Positions 1-8,514 are shown, counted from the stretch's first letter. The stretch: DNA of 64,000 nt from Streptomyces massasporeus (GCF_014648995.1 NZ_BMSE01000022.1:81003-145002); one strand, 5' to 3'. Numbers and translations: made by a program. Notes: generated by a model not told the origin, from the letters alone.

Positions 1-657
1 GCCGCCGAGTTCGAGGGTGACCGGGGTGAGATGCTCGGCGGCGGCGCGCAGCACGATGCGGCCGACCGTGCCGTTGCCGGTGTAGAAGATGTGGTCGAAA
101 CGCTCCGCCAGCAGGGCCGTGGTCTCGGGAACGCCGCCCTCCACCACGGCGACCGCGTCGGTGTCGAGGTAGGCCGGCAGCAGCCGGGCCAGGGTGGCGG
201 AGGTGGCCGGGGACAGCTCGCTCGGCTTGGCGACCACCGCGTTGCCCGCGGCCAGGGCGCCGACGACCGGGGCGAGCAGAAGCTGAGCCGGGTAGTTCCA
301 GGGCGCGATGACGAGGACGACACCCAGCGGGTCGTACTGCGTCCAGACCGTCACGTCCGCGCCGAGGTGGTCCGGGGTCGGGGCGGGCTCGGGGCGCAGC
401 CAGTCCGCGAGGTGATCGAGCGTGTGGTCGATCTCACGGACAGTGAAGTCGATCTCGGTGCGGTAGGCCTCGGTGGCGCTCTTGCCCAGGTCGGCGTGGA
501 GGGCGGCGGCCAGGTCCGCGCCGTTCTCCGTGAGCATGTCGCGCAGCCGGCGCAGCTGGGCCGTGCGCCACTCGACGGGCTTGGTACGGCCGGTGCGGAA
601 GGTGGCGCGCAGGCGGGCGACGACGTCGGCGGGCTGCTCAGGGGCGGAGTGGTTCAC
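1..657 (-). CDS. Aldehyde dehydrogenase, class-3 type (partial, runs off left edge)
   Basis: NAD(P)-dependent oxidation of an aldehyde to its acid; soluble. Only the first 219 codons are in the window. The GTG start at 657 has a GAGGAA box just upstream. Seen: the cofactor-site motif PWNYP at residues 119-123, KPSE at 144-147, FYTGNGTVG at 191-199 and LELGG at 215-219, which carries the general-base Glu. The catalytic Cys lies outside the window. The short N-terminal arm and the direct PWNYP entry resemble ALDH3/coniferyl-aldehyde dehydrogenases rather than the longer ALDH1/2 class, which is represented by the gene at 47480-48922. The substrate cannot be told. The next gene is on the same strand 199 bp upstream with no sign of coupling. 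Confidence 0.93.
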   Translation of the reverse strand, partial: MNHSAPEQPADVVARLRATFRTGRTKPVEWRTAQLRRLRDMLTENGADLAAALHADLGKSATEAYRTEIDFTVREIDHTLDHLADWLRPEPAPTPDHLGADVTVWTQYDPLGVVLVIAPWNYPAQLLLAPVVGALAAGNAVVAKPSELSPATSATLARLLPAYLDTDAVAVVEGGVPETTALLAERFDHIFYTGNGTVGRIVLRAAAEHLTPVTLELGG

Positions 658-855
658 GGGTTCCTCGCAGAGTCACAGTCGGATGTATATACCAACCTTC
701 TGACCGCACCTCTGGATTCCACCCTTCATGAACCGCGTCCGTGCCGTGTGTCACAGCGGGTCGAGTCCCCGCCGCAGGACGGGGGGCGGCGGGGATCGAC
801 CGGACGACTTTTGGGTGGCACCGTTCGGTCGGGGGGCCGAGGGGCCCTTCGGGGG

Positions 856-2691
856 TTATCGGGTCCTGAAGCGGCGGAAGAGGTTTCGGGCCACGTACAC
901 GCCCGGGCCGCCGAAGCCGACGATGTCGACGCGTCCGTCGCCGGTGATGTCGGCGAGGAAGCGGGGGTGACGGTCTACCCGCCAGGCGCCGGCGTCGTCG
1001 TTGTACCCGAAGCCCCGGCACACGAGCTGGGCCTGCTCGAATCGGCCACCGCCACGGTTGTGCGCCACCCAGACCCCTTCGTCGCCGAAGCCGACGATGT
1101 CCGGGGTGCCGTCGCCGGTGACGTCGGCGAGGAACCGGAGATGCCTGTCACTCGTCCATCCCTGGGCGAGCCCGAAGTCGTTGAGGACGAGCTCCGCGGC
1201 GTCGAACATGCCGTCACCGCGCCCGCGTGCGACGACGACGCCCTGCGGACCGAAACCGACGATGTCCACGGCTCCGCCATGGGTGGTGCCGACCAGGAAC
1301 CGGGGGTGCTCCCCGGCCGTGCTCCACCCCTGGTCGACGCCGAAGTCGTCGAGGATGTACAGCGGGTCGGCGAAGGTGCCGTCTTCGTCCTGGAGTGAGA
1401 TCCAGACGCCGTCGTCGTGGAAGCCGACGATGTCGAGCCGGCCGTCACCGGTGGTGTCGCCGAGGAAGCGAGGGTGCTTGTCAGCGAGCCACCCACCCGC
1501 CTTTTCTTCGTGGCCGAACGCCCGGAGGACCGGTTCGTCGGCGAGTGGCGCGAACTTTCCCTCCTCGTCCTGGAGTGAGATCCAGACGCCGTCGTCGTGG
1601 AAGCCGACGATGTCGAGCCTGCCGTCACCGGTGGCGTCGGCGAGGAAGCGAGGGTGCTTGTCGGCGAGCCACCCGCCGGCCTGTCTGCCGTGCCCGAATG
1701 CCTTGAGAGCCGGCTCGCCGCTCGTGAGTGCGAACGTTCCGGCCTCGTCCTGCAGGAAGACGCGGACACCGTCGGCGGCCAGCACGACGGCGTCAGGCTT
1801 GCCGTCGCCCGTCGTGTCCGCGAGAGTCCACAGGTCTTCGGTGCTCGGGGAGGGTGCGGGCGGGTGCAGGACGCGCTCACCGTCCTGGAAGGTGCCGTCG
1901 CCTCTGCTGGAGGCCGTCACTGCCCCCTTCGCGGGTTTGAGCCCCACGATGTCCGCCTGGCCGGCTCCCGTCGTGTCGGCGAGGAGCCGGTCACCGACCC
2001 ACGCCCATGGGGCCGCTTGCCCGCTGTGGGAGCGGCCGTCTGCTCTGGTGCTCTTCCAGCCGCCGGCTGCCTGGTCGCTCCCGAAGCGTTCGAGGACCAG
2101 CAGCATGTCGCTGAAGGAGGGCGTCGCCTCGGGTGCGGGCCGCAGCGCGGTCGAGCGGGCCAGCCGCCAGGACCGGCGGCCGTTCCAGTGGCTCAGTGGT
2201 GCCCAGCGCAGCGCGGGGTCGCTGGTGCGCCGGGGCTCGGCCGGGACGAACCGCCAGCGCTGGCTCTCCGCACTGTCGTCGTACTCCCGCAGGACGACCC
2301 GAATGTCCTCCTTTCCGGGGTCGGCGAGGTCGAGAACGGCCCGGCCGGTCGCGTCCTCGATGAAGTAGAGGCCCGCTTCGCCCTCGACGGGGACGACGTG
2401 CCACTGCTGCGCCTTCTTGCCGGCGGCGGCGTCCCACTGACGGACGCCGCGGTCCGCGGCGGCGGGGTTGTCGAGCACCTTGCCGCTGACCGCGTTGCGG
2501 ATCACATAGGTCTGGTCGCCCTGCGCGGCCTGGACGCGGGTGAGCTGCCACTGCTCCGGGCCGGGCCCGCCGTCGGGGAAGTCGCGGACGACGAGCGCCC
2601 CGTCCGTGCCCGGCGCGGCCTTGGCGCCGAGCGTCTTCCCCGTGGCGGCGTTGACGATCTGAAGCTTCAGTTCTTCCGTGGGCACGGGCAT
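856..2691 (-). CDS. Ricin-type lectin plus FG-GAP/VCBS beta-propeller protein
   Basis: Predicted carbohydrate-binding protein of 611 residues. Residues 1-165 form a ricin-type beta-trefoil with three evenly spaced Q-x-W-like motifs (EQW, QQW, QRW). Residues 230-611 hold about seven FG-GAP repeats of the pattern FLADxTGDGxxDIVGF, whose D-x-T-G-D-G-x-x-D loops usually bind calcium; this fits a seven-bladed propeller. The ATG at 2691 is preferred over 2721 because GGAAGAGG sits 7 nt before it. There is no signal peptide or membrane segment, which is odd for this domain pair. Two propeller blades are almost identical at the DNA level, a recent internal duplication. It neighbours a second probable trefoil protein, a predicted pore-forming protein and an NHL-lectin protein, so a shared role in target binding is inferred. 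Function is otherwise unknown. Confidence 0.85.
   Translation of the reverse strand: MPVPTEELKLQIVNAATGKTLGAKAAPGTDGALVVRDFPDGGPGPEQWQLTRVQAAQGDQTYVIRNAVSGKVLDNPAAADRGVRQWDAAAGKKAQQWHVVPVEGEAGLYFIEDATGRAVLDLADPGKEDIRVVLREYDDSAESQRWRFVPAEPRRTSDPALRWAPLSHWNGRRSWRLARSTALRPAPEATPSFSDMLLVLERFGSDQAAGGWKSTRADGRSHSGQAAPWAWVGDRLLADTTGAGQADIVGLKPAKGAVTASSRGDGTFQDGERVLHPPAPSPSTEDLWTLADTTGDGKPDAVVLAADGVRVFLQDEAGTFALTSGEPALKAFGHGRQAGGWLADKHPRFLADATGDGRLDIVGFHDDGVWISLQDEEGKFAPLADEPVLRAFGHEEKAGGWLADKHPRFLGDTTGDGRLDIVGFHDDGVWISLQDEDGTFADPLYILDDFGVDQGWSTAGEHPRFLVGTTHGGAVDIVGFGPQGVVVARGRGDGMFDAAELVLNDFGLAQGWTSDRHLRFLADVTGDGTPDIVGFGDEGVWVAHNRGGGRFEQAQLVCRGFGYNDDAGAWRVDRHPRFLADITGDGRVDIVGFGGPGVYVARNLFRRFRTR
1384..1680 (-). 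repeat. Two near-identical 180-bp-period copies inside the lectin/propeller gene
   Basis: The stretch starting near 1384 and the stretch starting near 1564 are almost the same for about 115 bp each, offset by exactly 180 bp (60 codons). They encode consecutive FG-GAP blades ending DIVGFHDDGVWISLQDE. A third, more diverged copy begins near 1744. The exact codon period shows blade duplication by unequal recombination. Confidence 0.85.
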
Positions 2692-2758
2692 CGTGGTGCC
2701 TCTTCCAAACGGTGCGGGCATCGGATCGGGACGGATGGGGCACGGCGGTGGCCGCGCA

Positions 2759-3478
2759 TCACGTGAAGACGTGGTGGTAGGGCACGTTCCACTCGTTGGG
2801 CAGTCGCGGGTAGAACGTGTTGATGACCGTCCCGGTGAAGTCCCCGCCCCAGTTGTAGGTCAGGCGCACCTCGCTGTCGGCCGTCACCGTGTGGTCCTTG
2901 AACCCGAGGATGGCGTCGGGGTGGGTGATCGGCACGAAGGTGATCCCGCCCCACGGAGTCACCGTGACGACCCAGAGCTGGGTGTCCTCGGGCGCACCGT
3001 TCTTCCCGCGCCACTTGTCGCCGACCTTGTCGGGCAGGCCGACCTGGACGGTGTCGGCTGTGCTCTTGGGGGCCTCTTGGTGGACGGTGACGCGCCTGCG
3101 CTGCGGTTTGGGCGCGCCGTCGTCGCCGCGCCCCGCGTCCCCGTCACTCGCCCCGGCGGGCGTGGGCGGCACCTGGCCGGCGGCGCTCTCGATGAAGTAC
3201 AGCGGTCGCTGCCCGAAGAAGCCGGCGGGGGTGATGTGCCAGAGGTGACCCTGCGCGTCCTTGGTGGCCGGGTCGAGGGCGGTGGCCAGCTTGACCCCCT
3301 TGTCGTGACTGTCCTCCTTCAGCTCGGCAGGGCGCAGGTAGCCGCCGTTGAAGGCGTGGACGAGCATGACCGGCCGGTTCTCGACCAGCGCGGCCACGAT
3401 GGCGTTGTCGTAGCTGTTCACCGCCACCGGGCCGCCGACCACCAAATTCGCCATCGTCGTGCGTTCTTGGGTGTACAT
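2759..3478 (-). CDS. Probable beta-trefoil (lectin-like) protein of unknown function
   Basis: A 239-residue protein with no signal peptide. I do not recognise a named family with certainty. Two segments have the trefoil look of a strand ending in L-W followed by a glycine turn and an F-I/F-V strand: HLWHITPAGFFGQRPLYFIE near residues 78-97 and QLWVVTVTPWGGITFVPI near 167-184, separated by a charged low-complexity linker (residues 107-140). The ATG at 3478 follows a GGTGAGG box; an in-frame ATG at 3454 has no such box. It is transcribed away from the predicted pore-forming gene at 3800 and lies just upstream of the lectin/propeller gene on the same strand, so the two may form one transcript. 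A binding subunit role is inferred from neighbours only. Confidence 0.7.
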   Translation of the reverse strand: MYTQERTTMANLVVGGPVAVNSYDNAIVAALVENRPVMLVHAFNGGYLRPAELKEDSHDKGVKLATALDPATKDAQGHLWHITPAGFFGQRPLYFIESAAGQVPPTPAGASDGDAGRGDDGAPKPQRRRVTVHQEAPKSTADTVQVGLPDKVGDKWRGKNGAPEDTQLWVVTVTPWGGITFVPITHPDAILGFKDHTVTADSEVRLTYNWGGDFTGTVINTFYPRLPNEWNVPYHHVFT

Positions 3479-3799
3479 CGCGGAACCTCACCTGTTCTCG
3501 ATGCGGAGGACGAATACGCCGGGCGCTCAGTGCAGTGACCTGTATGCGGAATTACCGCAAGCACTATCCCTTTCGGCCGCGGAGATCGGAAGGCCGAGCA
3601 ATCGGCGGGCGCCTCAACTTACCTTTTATTACTGCCAGTTGAGAGCCTCCGGCGAACCTCTTTCACTCGAATGAGCGTGATACGCAATGACGTCTTCCCG
3701 CTCAATCGGGTACCTGCTAGCTTCGATTTCCGTAATGCGCGCAGATCACTGTTTCCATTTCACCAAGTGCGGTTCTGCCGGATCGGCCAAGGATGTGAA
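3479..3799. promoter_or_regulatory. Divergent intergenic region, unusually AT-rich for this genome
   Basis: This 321-bp gap separates the trefoil gene (minus) from the pore-former gene (plus) and must hold both promoters. Bases 3530-3790 are clearly richer in A and T than the flanks. An in-frame extension of the downstream gene back to 3671 is possible, but its codon use is atypical and it has no ribosome site, so I treat it as untranslated. No convincing -35/-10 pair could be fixed. Confidence 0.5.
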
Positions 3800-4900
3800 A
3801 TGCCTGCCAACGCGTACAACCTGGAACGGGTCAAACGCCAGCCGCTGACGAAGAAGAACCTGCGGGAACTGGACATCGACAGCACCTGGCAGTCGATCCT
3901 CAACCACCCCAACCTGGTCTACACCGACAACAACGGCGTGCAGCACAAGCCCATCGGGTTCTCCATCAACAAGGTGAGTTTCGGCGCTTTCCCCGGATCC
4001 GCGTTCGACCTGGGCTGGCTCGCCTACATGACCCTCGGGGAACCGCTGATCGAGGAGCGGAGCAACATCGCCCAGCCCCCGCCCGACACGTTCTCCTCAC
4101 GCGCCTACGTCAACCGCAGCCAGACGTCTCCGATGACCTTCACCGACTCGGTCGATTTCACCGTGTCGAACGGGGTCACGTGGTCGCTCCACGGGGACGC
4201 CAAGCTCACCTTCGGCGGCAGCGTCGGCGCGCAGCTCCAACTGCAGCTGCAGAACCAGCTCAAGCTGGATCTCCAGGCGCAGCTCCAGACGCAGCTCCGC
4301 AACGACATGGCGAACAAGAACGCGAACACGGTGACCAACAAGAACAGCAAGGACAACGTCGGCGTCGACAACGCCAACTCCACCGAAACGGCCGCGACGA
4401 ACTCCGTGGGAAACTCCGCGGCGAACTCGGTGACGAATTCGGTGGCGTTCACGACCCAGGGCAGCGCCACCGGCAACGCGTCGCTCAACGCGCAGTTGGC
4501 GCTGGGCATCGCTGCCTCCGTCGGCGGCTCACTGACCACCAGCTGGTCATCGAAATCGCAGATCTCCGGCCAGGTCCCGCCGAGCTCCCGCGTGGAGACC
4601 ATCGCCACACAGCGGCGTACCCACAAGCACTTCACGTACGAAATTCCGGTGACTTTCTCCGGGTTCGTCGCGGTGAAGTACGCGGTACCGGTGGCGGTCC
4701 TGTCTCCCCCGCAGCCCGGGAACCTGCCGGGCCTCGACCAGGTGGTGGCCCGCGATATCGGGGACATCGACCTGGCGGGCGGCGCCGGCTTCCGCATGAA
4801 GGGACTGGCCGAGGTCGTCTCCGCCCTGGAGGTCCACCACACGATGTTCGACAACGAGAGCCTGACCTACAGCCAACGCGCGCTGTACAAGGGGCCTTGA
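3800..4900 (+). CDS. Predicted aerolysin-like (ETX/MTX2-type) beta-pore-forming protein
   Basis: A 366-residue protein. The start at 3800 has AAGGA 6 nt upstream; an upstream ATG at 3671 has none. The N-terminal 100 residues look globular. From residue about 107 there are long polar/hydrophobic alternating strands, then a Q/L alternating tract (residues 145-167), a long N/S/T-rich stretch (168-228) like the membrane-inserting hairpin of aerolysins, then a glycine-rich strand and the segment SGQVPPSSRVET (256-267) followed by a strand EIPVTFSGFVAVKY. The order prestem strand, polar amphipathic hairpin, V-P-P-x-S-x-V-E and closing strand is typical of the ETX/MTX2 branch. No signal peptide is present, so release by lysis or another route is implied. 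Family assignment is by pattern, not by alignment. Confidence 0.62.
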   Translation: MPANAYNLERVKRQPLTKKNLRELDIDSTWQSILNHPNLVYTDNNGVQHKPIGFSINKVSFGAFPGSAFDLGWLAYMTLGEPLIEERSNIAQPPPDTFSSRAYVNRSQTSPMTFTDSVDFTVSNGVTWSLHGDAKLTFGGSVGAQLQLQLQNQLKLDLQAQLQTQLRNDMANKNANTVTNKNSKDNVGVDNANSTETAATNSVGNSAANSVTNSVAFTTQGSATGNASLNAQLALGIAASVGGSLTTSWSSKSQISGQVPPSSRVETIATQRRTHKHFTYEIPVTFSGFVAVKYAVPVAVLSPPQPGNLPGLDQVVARDIGDIDLAGGAGFRMKGLAEVVSALEVHHTMFDNESLTYSQRALYKGP

Positions 4901-4941
4901 CCGGGGCCGCACCGCCGCCACGACGACCAGGGGTGATGACC

Positions 4942-5445
4942 ATGGTGTTCGACAACATCTTCGACTTCGCGAAGAACAGCGCGGGGCTCTTCTCCGTGAC
5001 CACCGACGCCACCAAGCAACAGCCGGGCGCGGACATCGACTTCGAAGACGCCGAGGAGGACACGTACGACGACAAGAGCACGAGCCTGTTCAGCCGTGAG
5101 ATCCACGGGGCTTCCTCCCGAGCGAAAGTGGTGCAGGAGCAGTCGCCCGAAGCGCGGGCCGTACTGGTCTTCCTCGGCTCCTTCATCCAGACCACCCGGG
5201 CATCAGCCGGTGAACAGGCCCGGCACCCCCATGCCGGCTCGGTGTCCGACGCGGCCTCCGCCGGCATGAACCAGGCGAGTACGACGGTGACGGACCACAG
5301 CGGCCTGCAAAAGGACGAGGACCTGGAGAGCAGGCCGAAAAGGAGCGACTACACCAAGCCCCCCAAGACCCCGGAAGCCTCCAAGGCACCAGAAGCACCC
5401 AAGGCACCCAAGGCAACTGCCGAGACCCCGTCCAAGTCCCAGTGA
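4942..5445 (+). CDS. Hypothetical acidic protein with Pro/Lys/Ala-rich tail
   Basis: A 167-residue protein of no recognised family, 41 bp downstream of the predicted pore-former and probably in the same transcript. The ATG at 4942 is 8 nt after AGGGG; an ATG at 4936 is too close to that box. The first 50 residues are acidic (DIDFEDAEEDTYDD), the middle contains one amphipathic helix (EARAVLVFLGSFIQTT), and the last 40 residues are a repetitive tail built from P, K, A and E (KAPEAPKAPKA). There is no signal peptide or membrane span. Position suggests an accessory, chaperone or immunity role for the pore-former, but nothing in the sequence proves it. Confidence 0.7.
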   Translation: MVFDNIFDFAKNSAGLFSVTTDATKQQPGADIDFEDAEEDTYDDKSTSLFSREIHGASSRAKVVQEQSPEARAVLVFLGSFIQTTRASAGEQARHPHAGSVSDAASAGMNQASTTVTDHSGLQKDEDLESRPKRSDYTKPPKTPEASKAPEAPKAPKATAETPSKSQ

Positions 5446-5457
5446 CGGACGGGTGAT

Positions 5458-5489
5458 GAGGGGCAGGGGTGAGACCGTCCCTGCCCCTC
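5458..5489. terminator. Perfect hairpin between convergent genes
   Basis: GAGGGGCAGGG at 5458-5468 pairs exactly with CCCTGCCCCTC at 5479-5489 over a 10-nt loop. It lies in the 49-bp gap between the tail-to-tail genes 4942-5445 and 5495-7021, so it probably ends both transcripts. It has no U-tract, as is usual in Streptomyces. Confidence 0.8.
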
Positions 5490-5494
5490 GCGTG

Positions 5495-7021
5495 TCACAC
5501 GGGCAGCAGTTGCCACTGCCGTTCCCGGTGATCGCCCTCCGACCCGTCCTGTTTGATCACCGCACGGGCATTGGTGTCGACCCGCAACAGCAGACCGCTG
5601 TTGTGGTTCGCGATCTCGTACACCCGCGGGATGTCGGTCACCGGCCCCACCGGGATCAGCCGCCACTGCTGGTGGCGGGCTTCAGCCCCCTCGTAGGCGC
5701 GCTGCGCCACCACTGCACCGGACCACTCCTGCGCTCCGACCACCTCCAGGACCTTGCCGCTGCGCACGTTCTCGATCCTGTACAGGACGTCGCCGTCGTC
5801 CTGGCCCGCGGCGACCAACCGCCACCGCTGGTGATCCCTGGAACTGGCGAGCACCTGCTGGACCTCGGCCCCGTCCTTGACGGACTCACGCACGACCCCC
5901 ATGCGCAGCCTGCTCCGCACGTTGGCCCAGGCGACCACCGTGCCCGACTCGGGCCGCCCGGCCATCTTCGCCGACGCGATCTTCCGGGCCCTGTCGTTGG
6001 CATGGTCGGCGAAGTAGAGGGCGTCGACACAGTCCACGGCGAGCGCGTAGGGGTTACGCAGTTGGGCCGAGGCGGCCGGGCCGCCGTCACCGCCGAAGTT
6101 CGCGGCACCCGTGCCCGCGACTGTACTGATCATCCCGTCGACCGTGACCTTCCGGACCCGGTGATTGCTGTGGTCGGAGAAGTAGACGACGCCGGTGCTG
6201 TCCACCGCCACTGCCACGGGGTAGTTCAGCTGGGCTGCGGTGGCGAGACCGCCGTCACCGCTGAAGTTCGCCGTGCCCTTGCCGGCGAACGTGCCGATCT
6301 TCCCGTCAGGCGTGACCTTCCGGATCCGGTGGTTGTAGTAGTCGGCGATGTAGAGGTTGCCCGCGCCGTCCACAGCCACTCCGACCGGGTGCCTCAGCTG
6401 GGCTGAGACGGCAGGGCCGCCATCACCCAGGGCGCCCGGGGACCCGTTTCCCGCATACGTACTGATCTTCCCGTCGGGCGTGACCTTCCGGACCCGGTGG
6501 CCGCCGTGCTCGCAGATGTAGAGGTTGCCTGCGCTGTCCACCGCCACGCCGAGTGGGCTGTTCAACTGGGCGGCGGTGGCGAGACCTCCGTCACCGCCGG
6601 AGCTTGCCTGGCCGGTGCCGGCGAAGGTGCTGATCTTGCCGTCGGCCGTCACCTTCCGGATCCGGTGATTGCCTGCATCGGCGATGTAGAGGTTGCCCGC
6701 GCCGTCCACCGCCACCTCGCGCGGGTTTCTCAACTGGGCCGAGACGGCAGGGCCGCCATCACCCAGGGCGCCCGGGGACCCGTTCCCCGCACAGGTGCTG
6801 ATCTTCCCGTCAGTGGTGACCTTCCGGACCCGGTGGCCGGCGTACTCGGAGATGTACACGGTGCCGACACTGTCCACCGCCACCCCCAGCGGACGGTTCA
6901 ACTGGGCCGCCACAGCGGGCTCGGCGTCCCCTGTGGACCCCGCGACCCCGGTCCCCGCGAACGTGCTGATCACAGGGGCGGCTTGCTCGTCCCCCGTCGT
7001 CGCTGCTTGATCAGTGCTCAT
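5495..7021 (-). CDS. NHL-repeat beta-propeller with C-terminal ricin-type lectin domain
   Basis: A 508-residue protein. Residues 15-340 hold six NHL repeats of about 55 residues with the pattern QLNxPxGVAVDSxGxxYI(A/S)DxxxHRxRKVTxDGK, forming a six-bladed propeller. Residues 355-508 form a ricin-type trefoil with three Q-x-W motifs (HQRW, HQQW, RQW). The ATG at 7021 lies 6 nt after AAGGG; the ATG at 7027 abuts that box and is less likely. There is no signal peptide. The domain order is the mirror image of the gene at 856-2691 (lectin first, propeller second). Alternate blades are near-copies at the DNA level (about 6390 and 6730), a sign of recent blade duplication. A role in glycan or protein binding is inferred. 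Confidence 0.85.
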   Translation of the reverse strand: MSTDQAATTGDEQAAPVISTFAGTGVAGSTGDAEPAVAAQLNRPLGVAVDSVGTVYISEYAGHRVRKVTTDGKISTCAGNGSPGALGDGGPAVSAQLRNPREVAVDGAGNLYIADAGNHRIRKVTADGKISTFAGTGQASSGGDGGLATAAQLNSPLGVAVDSAGNLYICEHGGHRVRKVTPDGKISTYAGNGSPGALGDGGPAVSAQLRHPVGVAVDGAGNLYIADYYNHRIRKVTPDGKIGTFAGKGTANFSGDGGLATAAQLNYPVAVAVDSTGVVYFSDHSNHRVRKVTVDGMISTVAGTGAANFGGDGGPAASAQLRNPYALAVDCVDALYFADHANDRARKIASAKMAGRPESGTVVAWANVRSRLRMGVVRESVKDGAEVQQVLASSRDHQRWRLVAAGQDDGDVLYRIENVRSGKVLEVVGAQEWSGAVVAQRAYEGAEARHQQWRLIPVGPVTDIPRVYEIANHNSGLLLRVDTNARAVIKQDGSEGDHRERQWQLLPV

Positions 7022-7370
7022 GGTCATCCCTTTCGCCGTTCACCCCAGCGCCGACTACAAGCGGTACTCGGCCGGCTGCGCACCGCCGCCACGCCGGTAC
7101 CGGCGCTCTGCGATGGTGACGCCCACAAGGGACAAGCAGGGACGAACAGCGGGACTCCAGATCACGCAATCGTCTGGAAAAGGAGTGTTTGCCCAACCCG
7201 CCGCCCCGGGCGTCCTGTTGACGGGGTGAGGCGCTCACCAGGATGCGACCGAAAGGCCAGTCACCCTCAGGAGGTAATGACAGACGCGACGTTGACGCCG
7301 CCAGGGCGGGTGCGGAAGCGGGGGCATGGGCGGGATGGCAGCGCGGCCATGCCCGCCCTGCGGCGTCCCG
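7022..7370. other. Intergenic gap upstream of the NHL-lectin gene
   Basis: This 349-bp gap contains the promoter of the NHL-lectin gene (minus strand) near its left end and the terminator of the dehydrogenase gene at its right end. A perfect AGGAGGT near 7271 is followed one base later by ATG, but that frame runs antisense into the next gene and is not believable. I see no gene here. Confidence 0.6.
7297..7364 (-). terminator. Nested hairpins downstream of the GAPDH gene
   Basis: CCCGCCCTGCGGC at 7352-7364 pairs with GCCGCCAGGGCGGG at 7297-7310 with one bulge. A competing inner hairpin pairs GGGCATGG (7322-7329) with CCATGCCC (7347-7354). It lies 7 bp past the stop codon of the minus-strand gene at 7371. 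Confidence 0.65.
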
Positions 7371-8369
7371 TCAGCCGGTGGCGAGGAGCTGCAGCGTGTC
7401 GATCACGCGGTTGGAGAAGCCCCACTCGTTGTCGTACCAGGCGACCACCTTCACGTGGCGGCCGTCGACGCGGGTGAGGGCCGAGTCGAAGATGGACGAG
7501 GCGGGATTGCCCACGATGTCCGAGGAGACCAGCGGGTCGTCGGAGTACTCGAGGACGCCGGCAAGCGGCCCCTCGGCCGCGGCACGGTAGGCGGCGAGCA
7601 CGTCGTCGCGGGTCACGTCGCGGGCGACCGTTGTGTTGAGTTCGACGATCGAGCCCACCGGCACCGGTACGCGGATCGAGTCGCCCGACAGCTTGCCGTC
7701 CAGGCCGGGCAGGACCAGTCCGATCGCCTTGGCGGCGCCGGTCGTGGTCGGCACGATGTTCACGCCGGCGGCCCGGGCGCGACGGGCGTCGCGGTGCGGA
7801 CCGTCCTGCAGGTTCTGCTCCTGCGTGTAGGCGTGCACGGTCGTCATGAATCCGTGCTCGATGCCGGCGAGGTCGTCGAGCACCTTCGCCAGCGGGGCGA
7901 GCGCGTTGGTGGTGCAGGAGGCGTTGGAGACGATCGTGTGCAGGTCCGGGTCGTAGGAGTCGGTGTTGACCCCGAAGGCGAGGGTGACGTCGGCGCCGTC
8001 CGACGGCGCGCTGACCAGCACCTTGCGCGCGCCCGCGTCGAGGTGGGCGCGGGCGGCCTTGGCGGAGGTGAAGCGGCCGGTGGCTTCCAGGACGATGTCG
8101 ACGCCGAGTTCGGCCCAGGGCAGCTGCGCCGGTTCACGCTCGGCCAGCACCTTGATCCGGCGGCCGTCGACGATGAGGACATCCCCCTCGACGGTCACCG
8201 GGCGCCCGAGGCGGCCGGCCGTCGAGTCGTAGGCGAGCAGCCGGGCGAGCGTGGCGGGCTCGGTGAGGTCGTTGACGGCGACGATCTCGAGGGCGCTGTC
8301 GCGCTCCAGCAGGGCGCGCAGCACGTTGCGCCCGATGCGGCCGAATCCGTTGATGGCGATGCGAGTCAT
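7371..8369 (-). CDS. gap: Glyceraldehyde-3-phosphate dehydrogenase, type I
   Basis: Converts glyceraldehyde 3-phosphate, phosphate and NAD to 1,3-bisphosphoglycerate in glycolysis; cytosolic tetramer. The 332-residue length is normal. Seen: Rossmann motif NGFGRIGRNV at 7-16, the catalytic motif SNASCTTN with Cys152, and WYDNEWGFSNR near the C-terminus. The ATG at 8369 has AAGGGA 9 nt upstream. It follows the GlxA-type regulator gene on the same strand after 179 bp, so co-transcription is possible, but a -35-like TTGAAC and an inverted repeat in the gap suggest its own promoter. It may be a second gap copy rather than the glycolytic-operon one, because no pgk or tpiA is next to it. Confidence 0.97.
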   Translation of the reverse strand: MTRIAINGFGRIGRNVLRALLERDSALEIVAVNDLTEPATLARLLAYDSTAGRLGRPVTVEGDVLIVDGRRIKVLAEREPAQLPWAELGVDIVLEATGRFTSAKAARAHLDAGARKVLVSAPSDGADVTLAFGVNTDSYDPDLHTIVSNASCTTNALAPLAKVLDDLAGIEHGFMTTVHAYTQEQNLQDGPHRDARRARAAGVNIVPTTTGAAKAIGLVLPGLDGKLSGDSIRVPVPVGSIVELNTTVARDVTRDDVLAAYRAAAEGPLAGVLEYSDDPLVSSDIVGNPASSIFDSALTRVDGRHVKVVAWYDNEWGFSNRVIDTLQLLATG

Positions 8370-8425
8370 GAGTGATGTCCCTTCGTTATCGCCACCAGGC
8401 TCGCTCGCAGCTCACGCCGCCGACA

Positions 8426-8441
8426 GTGGCGCGATCGCCAC
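8426..8441 (-). promoter_or_regulatory. Operator-like inverted repeat in the gap promoter
   Basis: GTGGCG at 8426-8431 and CGCCAC at 8436-8441 form a 6-4-6 inverted repeat. On the minus strand it falls just after a TTGAAC -35-like hexamer (8448-8443), where a repressor would block RNA polymerase. The -10 is not clear. Confidence 0.45.
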
Positions 8442-8514
8442 GGTTCAAAAGGATCCCGCCAAAGCGCCCGCCACGGATTCTTCCACGGACTTCTCCGCGG
8501 ATCGCACCTCGATT

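Noticed and set aside
4180..4941. Long open frame overlapping the pore-former gene and leading into 4942-5445
   Set aside because: It is a shadow in another frame with no ribosome site; the real downstream start is at 4942.
7264..7477. Perfect AGGAGGT followed by ATG at 7277
   Set aside because: The spacer is one base, the product is arginine-rich shadow sequence, and it runs antisense into gap.
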